Shown here piece by piece: positions 35,484 through 45,225 of a stretch of 64,000 nucleotides of DNA. Location: positions 1 to 64,000 of the forward strand of contig JADKAZ010000015.1 of assembly GCA_016719015.1 (NCBI GenBank). Reading direction: 5' to 3'. The position numbers and the translations under genes are program-made. The notes below the pieces were generated by a model that saw only the letters and a list, made by a program, of their open reading frames with translations, was not told where the DNA came from and ran no database searches. The first letter of the stretch is position 1. The number at the start of each line of letters is the position of its first letter. Source of the stretch: Chitinophagaceae bacterium (GTDB taxonomy: Bacteria > Bacteroidota > Bacteroidia > Chitinophagales > Chitinophagaceae).

Positions 35484-36806
35484 ATGAAAAAAATGTTTTT
35501 GCTTCTTTTGCTTTTGCCAGTATTCGCTGGTGCACAAAAAAACTATCCGCAATTGGTAGATAACTACATGCAGGCTGAATTAAAAGTGAAAGAATATAAC
35601 GGTGCCGTACTGATCGTTAAAAAAGGGAAGCCAATTTATCAAAAAGCGTTTGGCCTGGCCGACAGGGAGTGGAATGTTTTAAATACGGTGAATACAAAAT
35701 TTCGTATCGGCTCCATCACCAAACAATTCACCGCTGCCTGTATCCTGCAATTAGCTGAAAGAGGAAAGCTGAACCTCGATGACAAACTGAGTAAATACTT
35801 TAAAGATTATCCTAAAGGCGATAGTGTTACCATTCACATGCTGCTCAATCATACTTCGGGCATTAAAAACTATACAGATATCGGAGCATTCTGGCCAAAG
35901 GCTATTTTACCTTTGTCGCTTGATTCAATGATAGCCATTTTTAAAAACGAGCCCTATGATTTTTCTCCTGGTACTCAATGGAACTACAGCAATTCAGGAT
36001 ATTTCCTGTTAGGTGTTATTGTTGAAAAAGTTTCAGGAAAAAAGTTCAGCGATTACCTGCTGGAAAACATAATTCAAAAAGCCGGGTTGAAAAATACAAG
36101 CATGGATCGCCTGGATTCGATTCTTCAAATGCGGGCAAAAGGTTATTCAAAGACAAAATCAGGATGGGAACATGCACAGTATATTTCAATGGAAGGTCCT
36201 TATAGCGCCGGGGCAATGGTTTCTACTGTTAATGACCTTTATATGTGGATGCGGGCATTAACAAATAATAAAATTATTTCTGCCACCTCTTTGCAAAAAA
36301 TGACAACGCCGTATAAAAACAATTACGGGTATGGTGTATTAATTGACAGCCTGAAAAAACATAAGCGTATCTGGCATAATGGCGGCATACCGGGGTTTAG
36401 TTCATACCTCGCTTATTACCCGGATGATGATTTGTATGTAGTGGCTATTTCAAATAACGACGTCAGTTCTACCCGGGTTGGAAATTCATTAGGATCTATT
36501 TTATATGATATTCCTGTGATGAAGCCCTATAAACCGACAGAGGTAAAAATAGATGGATCATTACTTGATCGTTATGTTGGTAAATATATAGCCTCCGGCC
36601 CCATAGAAATTATTAAAAAGGAAGGCAAATTATACCGCCATCGTGAAGATTCACCAGATGTAGAACTAAAGCCAGAATCCAATACCCGGTTGTTTTATGC
36701 AGATGAATCAGACCGTTTTATAGAATTTGATACAGATAAGGCTGGAAATATTATAAAAGCATGGTTTATATCCGGAGAAGATAAAGTAGAGATGAAAAAA
36801 CTTTAA
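35484..36806 (+). CDS. Beta-lactamase-fold serine hydrolase (class C-like)
   Basis: Protein of 440 residues with a signal peptide ending FAGAQ. It has the class C beta-lactamase/DD-peptidase signatures: SxxK in RIGSITKQFTA (Ser77, Lys80), the YxN in WNYSNSGYFLLG, and HNGGIPGFSS in place of KTG. The C-terminal extension (DRYVGKYIASGPIEIIKKEG) is the lipocalin-like domain typical of these esterase/D-peptidase relatives. True beta-lactamase activity cannot be claimed. It starts 12 bases after the D-aminoacylase. Confidence 0.88.
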   Translation: MKKMFLLLLLLPVFAGAQKNYPQLVDNYMQAELKVKEYNGAVLIVKKGKPIYQKAFGLADREWNVLNTVNTKFRIGSITKQFTAACILQLAERGKLNLDDKLSKYFKDYPKGDSVTIHMLLNHTSGIKNYTDIGAFWPKAILPLSLDSMIAIFKNEPYDFSPGTQWNYSNSGYFLLGVIVEKVSGKKFSDYLLENIIQKAGLKNTSMDRLDSILQMRAKGYSKTKSGWEHAQYISMEGPYSAGAMVSTVNDLYMWMRALTNNKIISATSLQKMTTPYKNNYGYGVLIDSLKKHKRIWHNGGIPGFSSYLAYYPDDDLYVVAISNNDVSSTRVGNSLGSILYDIPVMKPYKPTEVKIDGSLLDRYVGKYIASGPIEIIKKEGKLYRHREDSPDVELKPESNTRLFYADESDRFIEFDTDKAGNIIKAWFISGEDKVEMKKL

Positions 36807-36877
36807 CCGATTTTATTTACAGCCACTATTCGCATTCCAATGTTTTTATATTTAATAAATTCAATTAATTGGTTTTT

Positions 36878-38155
36878 ATGAAAAGACTATTCTTTATTTC
36901 CTTAGTTATTCTTTTACAGGTATCATTCGTTACTGCACAAAAAATAACGCCACTAACCACTCCCGAAGCAGCCGGCTTTTCATCAGAAAGACTAAAACGT
37001 CTTGATAGAGAGATGACTGAATGGGCAAAAAAAGAATGGATGAATGGAGGAGTGGCACTTATCATCCGCAATGGAAAAATAGCGTATTACAAAGCGGCTG
37101 GTTATGATGACCTTGATAAGAAAACGCCAATGCAAAAAGACGGCATCTTCCGGATTGCTTCTCAAACAAAAGCTATTACCAGTGTGGCCATCATGATCTT
37201 ATTTGAAGAAGGAAAGCTATTGCTGGATGATCCTGTTTCCAAATACATTCCTGCATTTAAAAAACAACAGGTGCTGGATAAATTCAACGCTGCTGACACC
37301 ACCTATACCACTGTTCCCGCAAAAAAAGAAATTACTATCAGGGAGTTGCTGACACATACTTCCGGGCTAGGCTATGCACAAATTGGTTCTAAAGAGGCCA
37401 ATGCTATTTATGCCAAGAATAATTTAACTGCAGGCATTGGTGTGCAGGATGATAAATTACTGGATGCCATGAACAGGCTTGCCAAATTACCCTTGATGCA
37501 TCAGCCCGGAGAAAAATGGACCTATGGATTGAACTCTGATTTACTGGGTTGTTTAGTAGAAGTGATTTCCGGTATGACCTTAGATGATTTTTTCCGTACC
37601 CGGATATTTGAACCCCTTGATATGAAAGACACTTATTTTCATATCCCCTATAGTAAAACCTACAAGCTTGTCAACTTATACCGGGAAGATTCAACGGGGC
37701 ATTTAGTAAAAGGTGAAAGCAATATGCTGAACGGTCCGGTAGGGGTAAATTATCCGCTAATCGGCAGCAATTACTATTCAGGCGGTGCAGGTTTGTCTTC
37801 TACTATTTACGACTATGCTGTTTTTTTACAAATGCTGTTGAACAATGGTATATATAATGGTAAAAGAATATTAAGTCGCAACACTGTCCGAATGATGACC
37901 ATGAACCAGATCGGCGATCTTTCAAGAGGTGATGATAAATTTGGTTTAGGTTTCCAGGTGGTAACAGAAAGAGGCAGTGCCAGAACACCGGCACAGGCGG
38001 GTACGTATAGCTGGGGTGGTGCATTTGCCACTTCTTACTGGGTGGATCCAAAAGAAAAATTAGTACTGCTTTTTTACCGGCAATTACAAGGCGGTACGCA
38101 TGGTGATGTCGTGGAAAAATTCAGGGCATTAACCTACCAGGCGATTAATGATTAA
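36878..38155 (+). CDS. Beta-lactamase-fold serine hydrolase
   Basis: Product of 425 residues from the ATG at 36878, chosen because MKRLFFISLVILLQVSFVTA is a normal signal peptide; a start at 36869 would add three residues. Ser95-x-x-Lys98 lies in RIASQTKAITS, with a tyrosine motif at KWTYGLNSDLLG and a late AGTYSWGGAFATSYW (HTG-like position). This is the esterase/6-aminohexanoate hydrolase-like branch. It lies 71 bases after the preceding serine hydrolase and differs from it substantially, so the two are not recent duplicates. Confidence 0.86.
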   Translation: MKRLFFISLVILLQVSFVTAQKITPLTTPEAAGFSSERLKRLDREMTEWAKKEWMNGGVALIIRNGKIAYYKAAGYDDLDKKTPMQKDGIFRIASQTKAITSVAIMILFEEGKLLLDDPVSKYIPAFKKQQVLDKFNAADTTYTTVPAKKEITIRELLTHTSGLGYAQIGSKEANAIYAKNNLTAGIGVQDDKLLDAMNRLAKLPLMHQPGEKWTYGLNSDLLGCLVEVISGMTLDDFFRTRIFEPLDMKDTYFHIPYSKTYKLVNLYREDSTGHLVKGESNMLNGPVGVNYPLIGSNYYSGGAGLSSTIYDYAVFLQMLLNNGIYNGKRILSRNTVRMMTMNQIGDLSRGDDKFGLGFQVVTERGSARTPAQAGTYSWGGAFATSYWVDPKEKLVLLFYRQLQGGTHGDVVEKFRALTYQAIND

Positions 38156-38204
38156 GATTTGTTAGAAAATTTTATTCAGCTACATTACTCAGATTAGAAA
38201 TACA

Positions 38205-38394
38205 ACCCACCCCAATTTTCTCTACTGTGAAATTCAAGTAGTTTGCCCCTCCAGGGAGAGGAAGAACCCGTTATTTAAAATCCATTGCCTGTTTTTCGAA
38301 AAGTATAAGTTTAGAAAAATAATTCCTTTAGTACACATGCCCTCCCCGGAGGGGCGAAGTAAGAAAACTTAATATTAAAGAAACCGGGGTGGGT
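38205..38394. repeat. Composite inverted-repeat element between hydrolase and ABC genes
   Basis: The 358-base gap before the ABC gene has no coding frame I can support. It contains outer inverted arms acccacccc (38205-38213) and ggggtgggt (38386-38394), and two inner G/C-rich segments, gcccctccagggagagg and ccctccccggaggggcg, also roughly inverted. The layout, about 190 bases with matching ends, is that of a non-coding mobile repeat rather than a regulatory site. Confidence 0.5.
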
Positions 38395-38513
38395 CGGCAC
38401 CAAAAGAAAAAACAATAAAGAGTACAACCTTCCTTGACAGTGCGGCGGGAAGACGTAAGAAACGATGTCAATAGCCCACAGCTACAAAAAAATATTATTG
38501 GTAAGTTGCACCT

Positions 38514-40292
38514 ATGAAAATTCTATGGACATATCTTAAACCCTATCAATGGTGGATTGTACTGGCATTATCATTAGCCGGTGCGGCTCAAATATTATCC
38601 CTGTACGATCCCATCATATTCGGCAATATCATTGATAAATATGTACTGAACCCCGGTAATAAAACCGAAGATCAATTAGTAAAGGGTGTTTCCTTCTGGC
38701 TGGGTATTGCTATTGCCATTGCATTAACCGCAAGGTTGATAATGGGCTTCCGGGATTATGTAATGCGGCTGATAGTCCAGAAATTCGGCATGCAGATTTT
38801 TAATGATGGGTTGCGGCAAACATTACGCCTCCCTTACCAGGATTTTGAGGACCAGACCAGCGGCGAGATCCTTTCTATCTTACAAAAAGTAAGAGGTGAC
38901 ACAGAACGTTTCATCACAAGTTTCATTAATATTTTATTTTCATCATTGGTTGGTATCGGTTTCCTGATCTGGTATGCTGTTACCAAACATTGGGCACTGA
39001 TACCTGTATTTTTAATTGGTGTGGTATTATTGGGTGGATTAACCAGCATACTCAGTCGTTCGATTAAGACTTTGCAACGTTCATTAGTCAGACAGAACCG
39101 GCAAATGAGTGGAACAATAACAGAATCCCTACGCAATATTGAGCTGGTAAAAAGCCTTGGACTTACCTACCCTGAAATAAGAAGACTAAAACAGCACACC
39201 CAGGATATTTATGATTTAGAAATGCAAAAAGTAAAAAAAGTAAGGACACTGACTTTTTTCCAGGGAGCTATTCTTACCGTACTCAAACAATCTATCCTTT
39301 TTATTCTGCTCTGGCTCATCTTCCGCAAATATTTATCACCGGGAGAATTAATATCCATGCAATTTATTTCCTCTGGCATAATAGGACCGTTACAGGATTT
39401 AGGTAGTATCATTCTCTCCTATCGGGAAGCCCAGGCATCGTTGCAATTGTTTAACGAGCTGATGAAAAAAGAACCGGAGTACCGGCCGGAAGAACCGATT
39501 GACGTAGGAGAAATAGAACAACTGCGTTTTGATAATGTCACCTTCCATCATCGCAATTCGGCAACCAATGCCTTAGATAAAATTTCGTTCAAAGCCGGTA
39601 TTGGCGATACTATTGCTTTTGTTGGGCCATCCGGTTCCGGTAAATCAACGTTGGTAAAATTATTAGTCGGTCTTTATACGCCTGTCAGTGGTGATATCTT
39701 ATACGATAACATTTCTTCCCGTGACATCCGTTACAACCGGATGAGAAGGCAACTGGGTTTTGTAACGCAGGACACACAATTATTTTCCGGCACCATCCGG
39801 GATAATATGAGGTTTGTAAAACCAGATGCAACTGATGAAGAGATAAATGCAGCATTACAACAGGCCGCTGCTACTGATATTGTATATAGCAATGGAAGAG
39901 GGTTAGATACTGTTCTCGGTGAAGGCGGCAGAAAAGTTTCCGGTGGCGAAAAGCAACGGCTCTCTATTGCAAGAGCATTGCTGCGCAAACCCCGGTTGCT
40001 AATTTTTGATGAAGCTACTTCTGCATTAGATTCATTGACAGAAGAGCAGATAACCGAAACTGTCAAAGAAATTTCTGCCTTAAAACAACAAATCACTATT
40101 CTCATTGCACACCGCCTTTCTACTATAATGCATGCTGATACTATTTATGTACTTGAAAAAGGAAAAATTGTAGAACAGGGCAGTCATGATGAACTGGTCA
40201 ATAAAAAAGGGTTGTACTATGCTATGTGGCGGCAGCAGATCGGGGAGAGAAAAACGGTAGCGCTGAGTCCTGAAACGGAAGAGGAAGAATAA
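38514..40292 (+). CDS. ABC exporter, fused membrane and ATPase domains
   Basis: Protein of 592 residues. An N-terminal six-helix exporter domain (about 1-310) is followed by the nucleotide-binding domain: Walker A FVGPSGSGKST near 371, Q-loop VTQDTQLFSG, signature VSGGEKQRLSIARALL, Walker B LLIFDEATSALD and H-loop IAHRLSTIMHAD. It is a half-transporter of the lipid/multidrug (MsbA-like) class that works as a dimer in the inner membrane, using ATP to export lipophilic substrates. The substrate is not known. It is followed by a palindrome and a hairpin shared with a convergent gene. Confidence 0.92.
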   Translation: MKILWTYLKPYQWWIVLALSLAGAAQILSLYDPIIFGNIIDKYVLNPGNKTEDQLVKGVSFWLGIAIAIALTARLIMGFRDYVMRLIVQKFGMQIFNDGLRQTLRLPYQDFEDQTSGEILSILQKVRGDTERFITSFINILFSSLVGIGFLIWYAVTKHWALIPVFLIGVVLLGGLTSILSRSIKTLQRSLVRQNRQMSGTITESLRNIELVKSLGLTYPEIRRLKQHTQDIYDLEMQKVKKVRTLTFFQGAILTVLKQSILFILLWLIFRKYLSPGELISMQFISSGIIGPLQDLGSIILSYREAQASLQLFNELMKKEPEYRPEEPIDVGEIEQLRFDNVTFHHRNSATNALDKISFKAGIGDTIAFVGPSGSGKSTLVKLLVGLYTPVSGDILYDNISSRDIRYNRMRRQLGFVTQDTQLFSGTIRDNMRFVKPDATDEEINAALQQAAATDIVYSNGRGLDTVLGEGGRKVSGGEKQRLSIARALLRKPRLLIFDEATSALDSLTEEQITETVKEISALKQQITILIAHRLSTIMHADTIYVLEKGKIVEQGSHDELVNKKGLYYAMWRQQIGERKTVALSPETEEEE

Positions 40293-40323
40293 ATACATGA
40301 ACACGGATGACACAGATTAGACG

Positions 40324-40343
40324 CCTGCCTGCCGGCAGGCAGG
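40324..40343. repeat. Perfect 20-bp GC-rich palindrome
   Basis: The sequence cctgcctgccggcaggcagg is its own reverse complement. It lies between near-repeated acacagatta segments (40309-40318 and 40350-40358), between convergent genes. It looks like one of the short dispersed Bacteroidota palindromes rather than a simple terminator, since it lacks a T-run. Confidence 0.6.
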
Positions 40344-40358
40344 GATGAACACAGATTA

Positions 40359-40377
40359 TTTTTTGCTTCGCAAAAAA
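40359..40377. terminator. Bidirectional hairpin between convergent genes
   Basis: TTTTTTGC and GCAAAAAA pair around a TTC loop. The T/A arms give a T-run after the stem in either direction, fitting a shared terminator for the ABC gene (plus) and the small gene at 40412 (minus). Confidence 0.45.
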
Positions 40378-40411
40378 ACGGATTAATCTCTAAAATCTTC
40401 TTCCAAAAGTA

Positions 40412-40600
40412 TTATTCGGTACTTCCTTTATACTCTGCTAGCATCCGTTGTATAAATTCATCAATTGAAGCCCCTTCTTCTACACATTCCATGTGAGCAA
40501 GTTCTATCATCTCCATGTCTTCCGGAATGGCTATTCCATTTTTAGCAAATTCCGTTTTTACTTTTGCAAAAAAATCATTGAATGAAATTTCCTGTGGCAT
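40412..40600 (-). CDS. Small conserved hypothetical protein
   Basis: Product of 62 residues from the ATG at 40600 (MPQEISFNDFFAKVKTEFAK). A longer frame from 40633 would overlap the DUF2207 stop and adds an implausible start. It is an acidic helical cytoplasmic protein (AIPEDMEMIELAHMECVEEG, then FIQRMLAEYKG). It sits 26 bases after the DUF2207 gene on the same strand and may be the last gene of the lemA operon. No family is recognised. Confidence 0.55.
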   Translation of the reverse strand: MPQEISFNDFFAKVKTEFAKNGIAIPEDMEMIELAHMECVEEGASIDEFIQRMLAEYKGSTE

Positions 40601-40626
40601 ATTGTATGTTTTTAGTTGTTGAATAA

Positions 40627-42813
40627 TTACCACCCGCCACCACCACCACCGCCGCCACCACCACCGCTACTGCCACCACCAAACGATGAACCTCCACCGG
40701 ATGAACTTGAAGGCGGGGTGCTTGCAGAAGAAATAGCTCCACCAAAAGATGCAGCAAATGATGATCCCATATTTTTATGAAAACTTCGTGAGCTGTAAGA
40801 AAAAGATGACACTGCACTATTGTCTAACTCTGCAGTTTTAATTATTTCTTCAAACTTATTGCCCCATTCTACTTCACAGTCAAGGGCTATGGCAAAGGGT
40901 AAATATTTCTCGTACAACTCCAGTGATTTTTTTGGCGGGTTCATGGTATCAAACCGTTGTTCATCAGCAGTTGCCAAAAACATATGGAAACCTTCAATAC
41001 TATCTCTCATTTTTCTACCTTCCGGTGTATAGGCTTTCAGCAGTTTTGCAAAAAGTTTAAAGATCAGAGAACATAAAAAAATGCCTGCGACAAAATAGGC
41101 TGCTTGCCAATAATTTTTCCTGACAGCAGCCCCCATTGTTTCTATTAATGCCCAGATGCCGGTAAGAAAACAAACAATCCCCGGCAATGCCATATATCCA
41201 TCATTCAGCATAAACAAGCCTTTCAATTTATTTTTAGGCTTGCTCTTATACCGGGCTTCACAATGGGTTCGTATAGATTTAGCAAGGTCTGCCAGATTTT
41301 TGTTGTACTTACCTTTTTCAATACGATTATCAACCAGATCATTCACATCACTCCAAAAGTCGTTATAGTTAGTTGCTGGCGGCTTGCTTTTTTTATCCGC
41401 TTTGCTAAACACATACTCATTATGTTTAAACAGTAACCCGTCTCTCTCCACATCTATTTTTATATTGTTTCTTACTGCTGCATCAACAATGGTGGCCGCC
41501 GTTAATTGGCTACTATATTCCTGAAAATAAATATAGCCAAGCTCTGCCGGTGAATATCCGGCCGGTGGCTCAAACAATGGATAGACCGTTCCTTTTTTCG
41601 GGTCACGGCCATACTTGATCCAGAAAACGAAACAAAAGATAATACTGAACAGGGCAGCCACTGGCAATAGAAATGCGGCCTTGTTGTTCCATATAAGAAA
41701 TTTTATACGCTGCCACAGGCCGGGACCTTTTACAAATCCTTTTGGCCATGATGTTGCAACAGTTAACCCTTGCTGCGGTCGCAATGACTTTGTTGTTTTA
41801 AAAACCACAATGCTGCTATCTCCAGCAGTTGATGCCGTGACAGTACAATTTTCTGCCGTACTTCCCTGGCTACCCGTATAGCATTTATTAGAAAGTGGTG
41901 CTGCGCCTTTTGGTAAAATGATTGAACAACTTACCGAGTCCATTCTGAAAGACCAGCCATTGCCTGTAACGTTCCAGTACAGTTCATCAAACTTGTTTAA
42001 ATGTTTTAGCTGATGCCCGGTTTCATATTCAATGGTATAAGTATGAATACCGCTGTTAATAGTCCTGTACTTATTCCCGATAAATAATTTTATTCCGTTA
42101 ACGGCTTTCTCGGTATAATACTCTTCCTTTTGCCCGTTTCTTAATACCTGCTTTACTTTAAATGTTGTGTTTTGAAACAGTTTGTATTTGTTGACATAGA
42201 ATAACGGAAAGTTCCTTACAATGCCCCTTTTTATTTCATCGTTCAAAGCACCGGTAGCCTGCAATGCTGAATCAGTGCCATACGCAGGATGATAATTAGC
42301 GTCGCCATTGTTCACTTTAATTGTTTCCTGCACCATCAGTGTACCGTCTGTTTGCACCCTTACAGTGCTGGAGAAATAAATTATACGGTCACCGGTATTG
42401 AAGGATATATAAGGCAGCAAGTATTTATTGGTGTAAAAAATGTTGTTTACCTGTTTTATAAATGCGTCAGTATATAATTTCTTATTATCAGCATATTGCT
42501 GCGACCCGCTATCGGCGTTAATATTTTTCTTTGCTTTATTTTCAATTTCCTTGAAAGAAACAATAAGATTATTTCTTACCGCACCTGCCAGGATACTTTT
42601 TACTGTTATATAGTGCTTATCAAGTAATGATACCGGTACTGCATTCTGACTAAATATATTTTCAATGGCAGTACGAAACAAAGAATCTATCTCGCCATCG
42701 GTAAAATACTTTTCACTGGCTTGTGTATAATAGTAAGTATCCTGGTATTTTTTCTGGGCCGCAGCAAAAAAAACAGAACAGCAAAATAGCAATATGAGTG
42801 AGCTAATCCGCAT
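40627..42813 (-). CDS. DUF2207 membrane protein with poly-glycine tail
   Basis: Protein of 728 residues with a signal peptide (LILLFCCSVFFAAAQKKYQ). A large periplasmic N-terminal half is followed by hydrophobic helices near 390-410 and two more near 550-600. A cytoplasmic-looking domain follows, and then a glycine/serine-rich tail ending in an uninterrupted run of Gly and a final Trp. This is the usual plan of DUF2207 proteins, which are typically encoded beside lemA. The tail is also typical for the family and is not an artefact. The function is unknown, probably in envelope biology with LemA. Confidence 0.88.
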   Translation of the reverse strand: MRISSLILLFCCSVFFAAAQKKYQDTYYYTQASEKYFTDGEIDSLFRTAIENIFSQNAVPVSLLDKHYITVKSILAGAVRNNLIVSFKEIENKAKKNINADSGSQQYADNKKLYTDAFIKQVNNIFYTNKYLLPYISFNTGDRIIYFSSTVRVQTDGTLMVQETIKVNNGDANYHPAYGTDSALQATGALNDEIKRGIVRNFPLFYVNKYKLFQNTTFKVKQVLRNGQKEEYYTEKAVNGIKLFIGNKYRTINSGIHTYTIEYETGHQLKHLNKFDELYWNVTGNGWSFRMDSVSCSIILPKGAAPLSNKCYTGSQGSTAENCTVTASTAGDSSIVVFKTTKSLRPQQGLTVATSWPKGFVKGPGLWQRIKFLIWNNKAAFLLPVAALFSIIFCFVFWIKYGRDPKKGTVYPLFEPPAGYSPAELGYIYFQEYSSQLTAATIVDAAVRNNIKIDVERDGLLFKHNEYVFSKADKKSKPPATNYNDFWSDVNDLVDNRIEKGKYNKNLADLAKSIRTHCEARYKSKPKNKLKGLFMLNDGYMALPGIVCFLTGIWALIETMGAAVRKNYWQAAYFVAGIFLCSLIFKLFAKLLKAYTPEGRKMRDSIEGFHMFLATADEQRFDTMNPPKKSLELYEKYLPFAIALDCEVEWGNKFEEIIKTAELDNSAVSSFSYSSRSFHKNMGSSFAASFGGAISSASTPPSSSSGGGSSFGGGSSGGGGGGGGGGGW

Positions 42814-42846
42814 ACATAATAATCCTATTACATCAGGCTATAAAAA

Positions 42847-43413
42847 TTATTGAAACTTTACGTTTGGAGCCACTTTTGCCTCTGCATCTTCTGCAAAGAA
42901 AGCTGCTGGCTTATGGCCAAACATACCTGCCACAATATTTTTGGGAAACACGGCAAGACTTTGGTTGTATTCTCTTACTGTCCCATTATAATAACGGCGG
43001 GAGTCATTTATTTTTTCTTCAATGCGGGCCAGTTGTGCCATCATTTCCTGAAAGTGGGTGTCAGCTTTCAACTCTGGATAATTTTCAGTTAATGAGAGCA
43101 TATTGAACAAAGCCTGGTTCAATCCTTTGGCCGCAACATTCTGTTCATCCACGGTGGTGGCTGCTGCGCTTTGGTTGCGCCATTTCACCACTTCGATCAG
43201 GGTATTGTTTTCATGACCGGCATAACCTCTTACTGTTTCAACGAGGTTGGGTATCAGATCATTTCTTTCCTGCAGGCAAGTGCCTACACCGCTGGCTCCT
43301 TCTTGTGTAAGGATGCGTTCTTTAGCCAGTTCATTGAAAACAGAAATAAGACCTATAATAATGATGAGCAACCCAACGCCGACAGCGATGAGCAAAATGG
43401 TAGAAGTTGACAT
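42847..43413 (-). CDS. lemA: LemA family protein
   Basis: Protein of 188 residues with one N-terminal membrane helix (ILLIAVGVGLLIIIIGLISV) and a helical-bundle domain. Family hallmarks are visible: QERNDLIPNLVETVRGYAGH, LSLTENYPELKADTHFQEMM, RRYYNGTVREYNQSLAVFP and the AFFAEDAEAKVAPNVKF end. LemA proteins are envelope proteins of poorly known role. The gene is 33 bases upstream of the DUF2207 gene, a common pair, so co-transcription is likely. Confidence 0.93.
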   Translation of the reverse strand: MSTSTILLIAVGVGLLIIIIGLISVFNELAKERILTQEGASGVGTCLQERNDLIPNLVETVRGYAGHENNTLIEVVKWRNQSAAATTVDEQNVAAKGLNQALFNMLSLTENYPELKADTHFQEMMAQLARIEEKINDSRRYYNGTVREYNQSLAVFPKNIVAGMFGHKPAAFFAEDAEAKVAPNVKFQ

Positions 43414-43542
43414 GGTTTAATGGTTGGTTTTGGGTAAGTGAAAATATATTTTCTTGCCCAAAATTTCAAATTGATTATCCGGAGGCAACGGTTTAACTGC
43501 AAAAGCAACATTGGTGGAGCACATTGTTCACAAAGACGGCAC

Positions 43543-43610
43543 TAAGAACACAAAGCTTTCGTAATAACTAAACAACCACTTTGTGTACCTTGAGGTTCGT
43601 GGTGTTCTTA
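43543..43610. repeat. Inverted repeat in the gap 3' of the serine hydrolase
   Basis: The arms taagaacac (43543-43551) and gtgttctta (43602-43610) are perfect inverted copies, with further partial pairing (cacaaag and ctttgtgt) inside. The element lies in the 208-base space upstream of lemA and is similar in style to repeats often seen in Bacteroidota intergenic DNA. It might also fold as a terminator, but no T-run follows. Confidence 0.4.
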
Positions 43611-43621
43611 ATGTTGGATTA

Positions 43622-45208
43622 TTATTTTTCCTTCTTCATCACTTCCTTTATATGGTACTCCTGTATCAATGGTGGATTCTCTGGCGACAAGGTGAAATAG
43701 ATCTCGATATTTGTTTTTTCGCCTTCTAAAATAAAAGAGCCCCGTAGTTGGTTCTCAGGTTTCACTTCTTTTACTGAAATTATTTTTCCTGCTTTAGCAT
43801 ATAAATCCCTTGCATATTTCTTTAATGTATCAAGGGGATAATCAGGGAAAAAATTTTCTGCAAAAATGCCACTTTGTTCTGTATTATTCCAGTCGGGTAG
43901 TAATTTAACCAGTTCATTTTTTCTTTTTTCCAAAATGGCCGATGGTGGTAATTGGCTTGGTTGTAATCCTGCCAGTTTAATCAATGTATCCAGCACCCTT
44001 AAGTTCACCGTACCGAATGGTGAGTAGGTTCGGTTTGCAAAGGCAACTACACCAATACCATATTCTGGCATAATGCGCCACTGGCTGCCAAAACCCGGCA
44101 AACCACCACTATGAGAAATATACGTTTTGCCATCACAATCTTTCATCCACCCCAGTCCATAACAATAAGCTGTAGTAGTAGCACATTTTCTTCCATCAGG
44201 AAATGTAAAATCTGCATTAAATGAATTTACCCGCCATGGATGATGCATTTCTCTTACAGAGCTTCTTTTCACCGGGCCAGTTTCTTCAGCATTGGAAGGT
44301 GGCCAGGATGATAGATGTAACGCCATGTAGTTAGCAAATTCATCAATAGAAGAAATCATACTGCCCATAGCCCCCCAGCTGCCATCAGGTGTATCATGTA
44401 ATAATTTTTCTTCGTTCCATTGATTGTTTAACCAGCGATAGCCATGTGCCAGTTTTTCCGGTGCCACATTTGCATACTCCCATTCAGACGTTTTCATACC
44501 CAATGGTTGCCAGATATTTTCTTTTATATAATCCTGGTAACGTATCCCTGAAACTTTGGTTACTATTTTTCCTAGCAACGCAAAGCCAAGGTTACTATAT
44601 TCATAGGAAATACCCGGAGGGTTGGAAAAAGAAATTTGTTTGGCGATAAATTCCATCAGGTCTTTATCATTATCAGCCAGCTGACGATCACCCCAGGGAT
44701 TATCTTCCGGAAAACCAGCACCGTGTGTCAACAGGTGACGAATGCTAATATGTGGTGCATCTGCCGTTGGATACTTTATACTCTTCAATTCGGGAATATA
44801 GAAATAAGCAGGATCATCAAGATTCAATTTTCCCTCATCTCTCAATTTTAAAATTGCCATTGCCGTGAAACTCTTACTCATTGAAGCAATACGAAACAGG
44901 GAAGAAGAAGTAACGGGAATTTTCTTTTCAATATCAGTATAACCATAATTCCCACGATAGATCAATTGCCCGTCCATTATAACACCAAATGAAATTCCTG
45001 GAAAATGATTCTCTTCTGCATATTTTTTATAGATGCTGTCAATAACCGGCAATGCCAGTTTTATTTTGTCCATTCTTCCTGCGTCAGTAAATACAGCAGG
45101 GTGATACAGGGAATCATATTGTACTGTTGAAACTTTGTCAGCCTGTTTAGTTTGTTTACAGGAAAAAAGAAATCCGGTTGCTATTGCAAGAATCAAAAAT
45201 TGTTTCAT
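43622..45208 (-). CDS. Lipoprotein serine hydrolase, beta-lactamase fold
   Basis: Protein of 528 residues with a lipoprotein signal (lipobox LFSC, Cys17). Ser109-x-x-Lys112 lies in RIASMSKSFTA, with the tyrosine motif SYEYSNLGFALLG and the late HSGGLPGFGSQW (HxG position). A C-terminal extension of about 120 residues follows the hydrolase fold. It is the third penicillin-binding-protein-like hydrolase in the window. It lies 17 bases downstream of the S9 peptidase, so the pair probably share a transcript. The substrate is unknown (ester, D-peptide or peptidoglycan fragment). Confidence 0.88.
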   Translation of the reverse strand: MKQFLILAIATGFLFSCKQTKQADKVSTVQYDSLYHPAVFTDAGRMDKIKLALPVIDSIYKKYAEENHFPGISFGVIMDGQLIYRGNYGYTDIEKKIPVTSSSLFRIASMSKSFTAMAILKLRDEGKLNLDDPAYFYIPELKSIKYPTADAPHISIRHLLTHGAGFPEDNPWGDRQLADNDKDLMEFIAKQISFSNPPGISYEYSNLGFALLGKIVTKVSGIRYQDYIKENIWQPLGMKTSEWEYANVAPEKLAHGYRWLNNQWNEEKLLHDTPDGSWGAMGSMISSIDEFANYMALHLSSWPPSNAEETGPVKRSSVREMHHPWRVNSFNADFTFPDGRKCATTTAYCYGLGWMKDCDGKTYISHSGGLPGFGSQWRIMPEYGIGVVAFANRTYSPFGTVNLRVLDTLIKLAGLQPSQLPPSAILEKRKNELVKLLPDWNNTEQSGIFAENFFPDYPLDTLKKYARDLYAKAGKIISVKEVKPENQLRGSFILEGEKTNIEIYFTLSPENPPLIQEYHIKEVMKKEK

Positions 45209-45225
45209 AATAATTTCAATGCTTT

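Noticed and set aside
40575..40817. A valine/alanine-rich frame overlapping the DUF2207 3' end
   Set aside because: It is the out-of-frame reading of the DUF2207 glycine/serine-rich tail.
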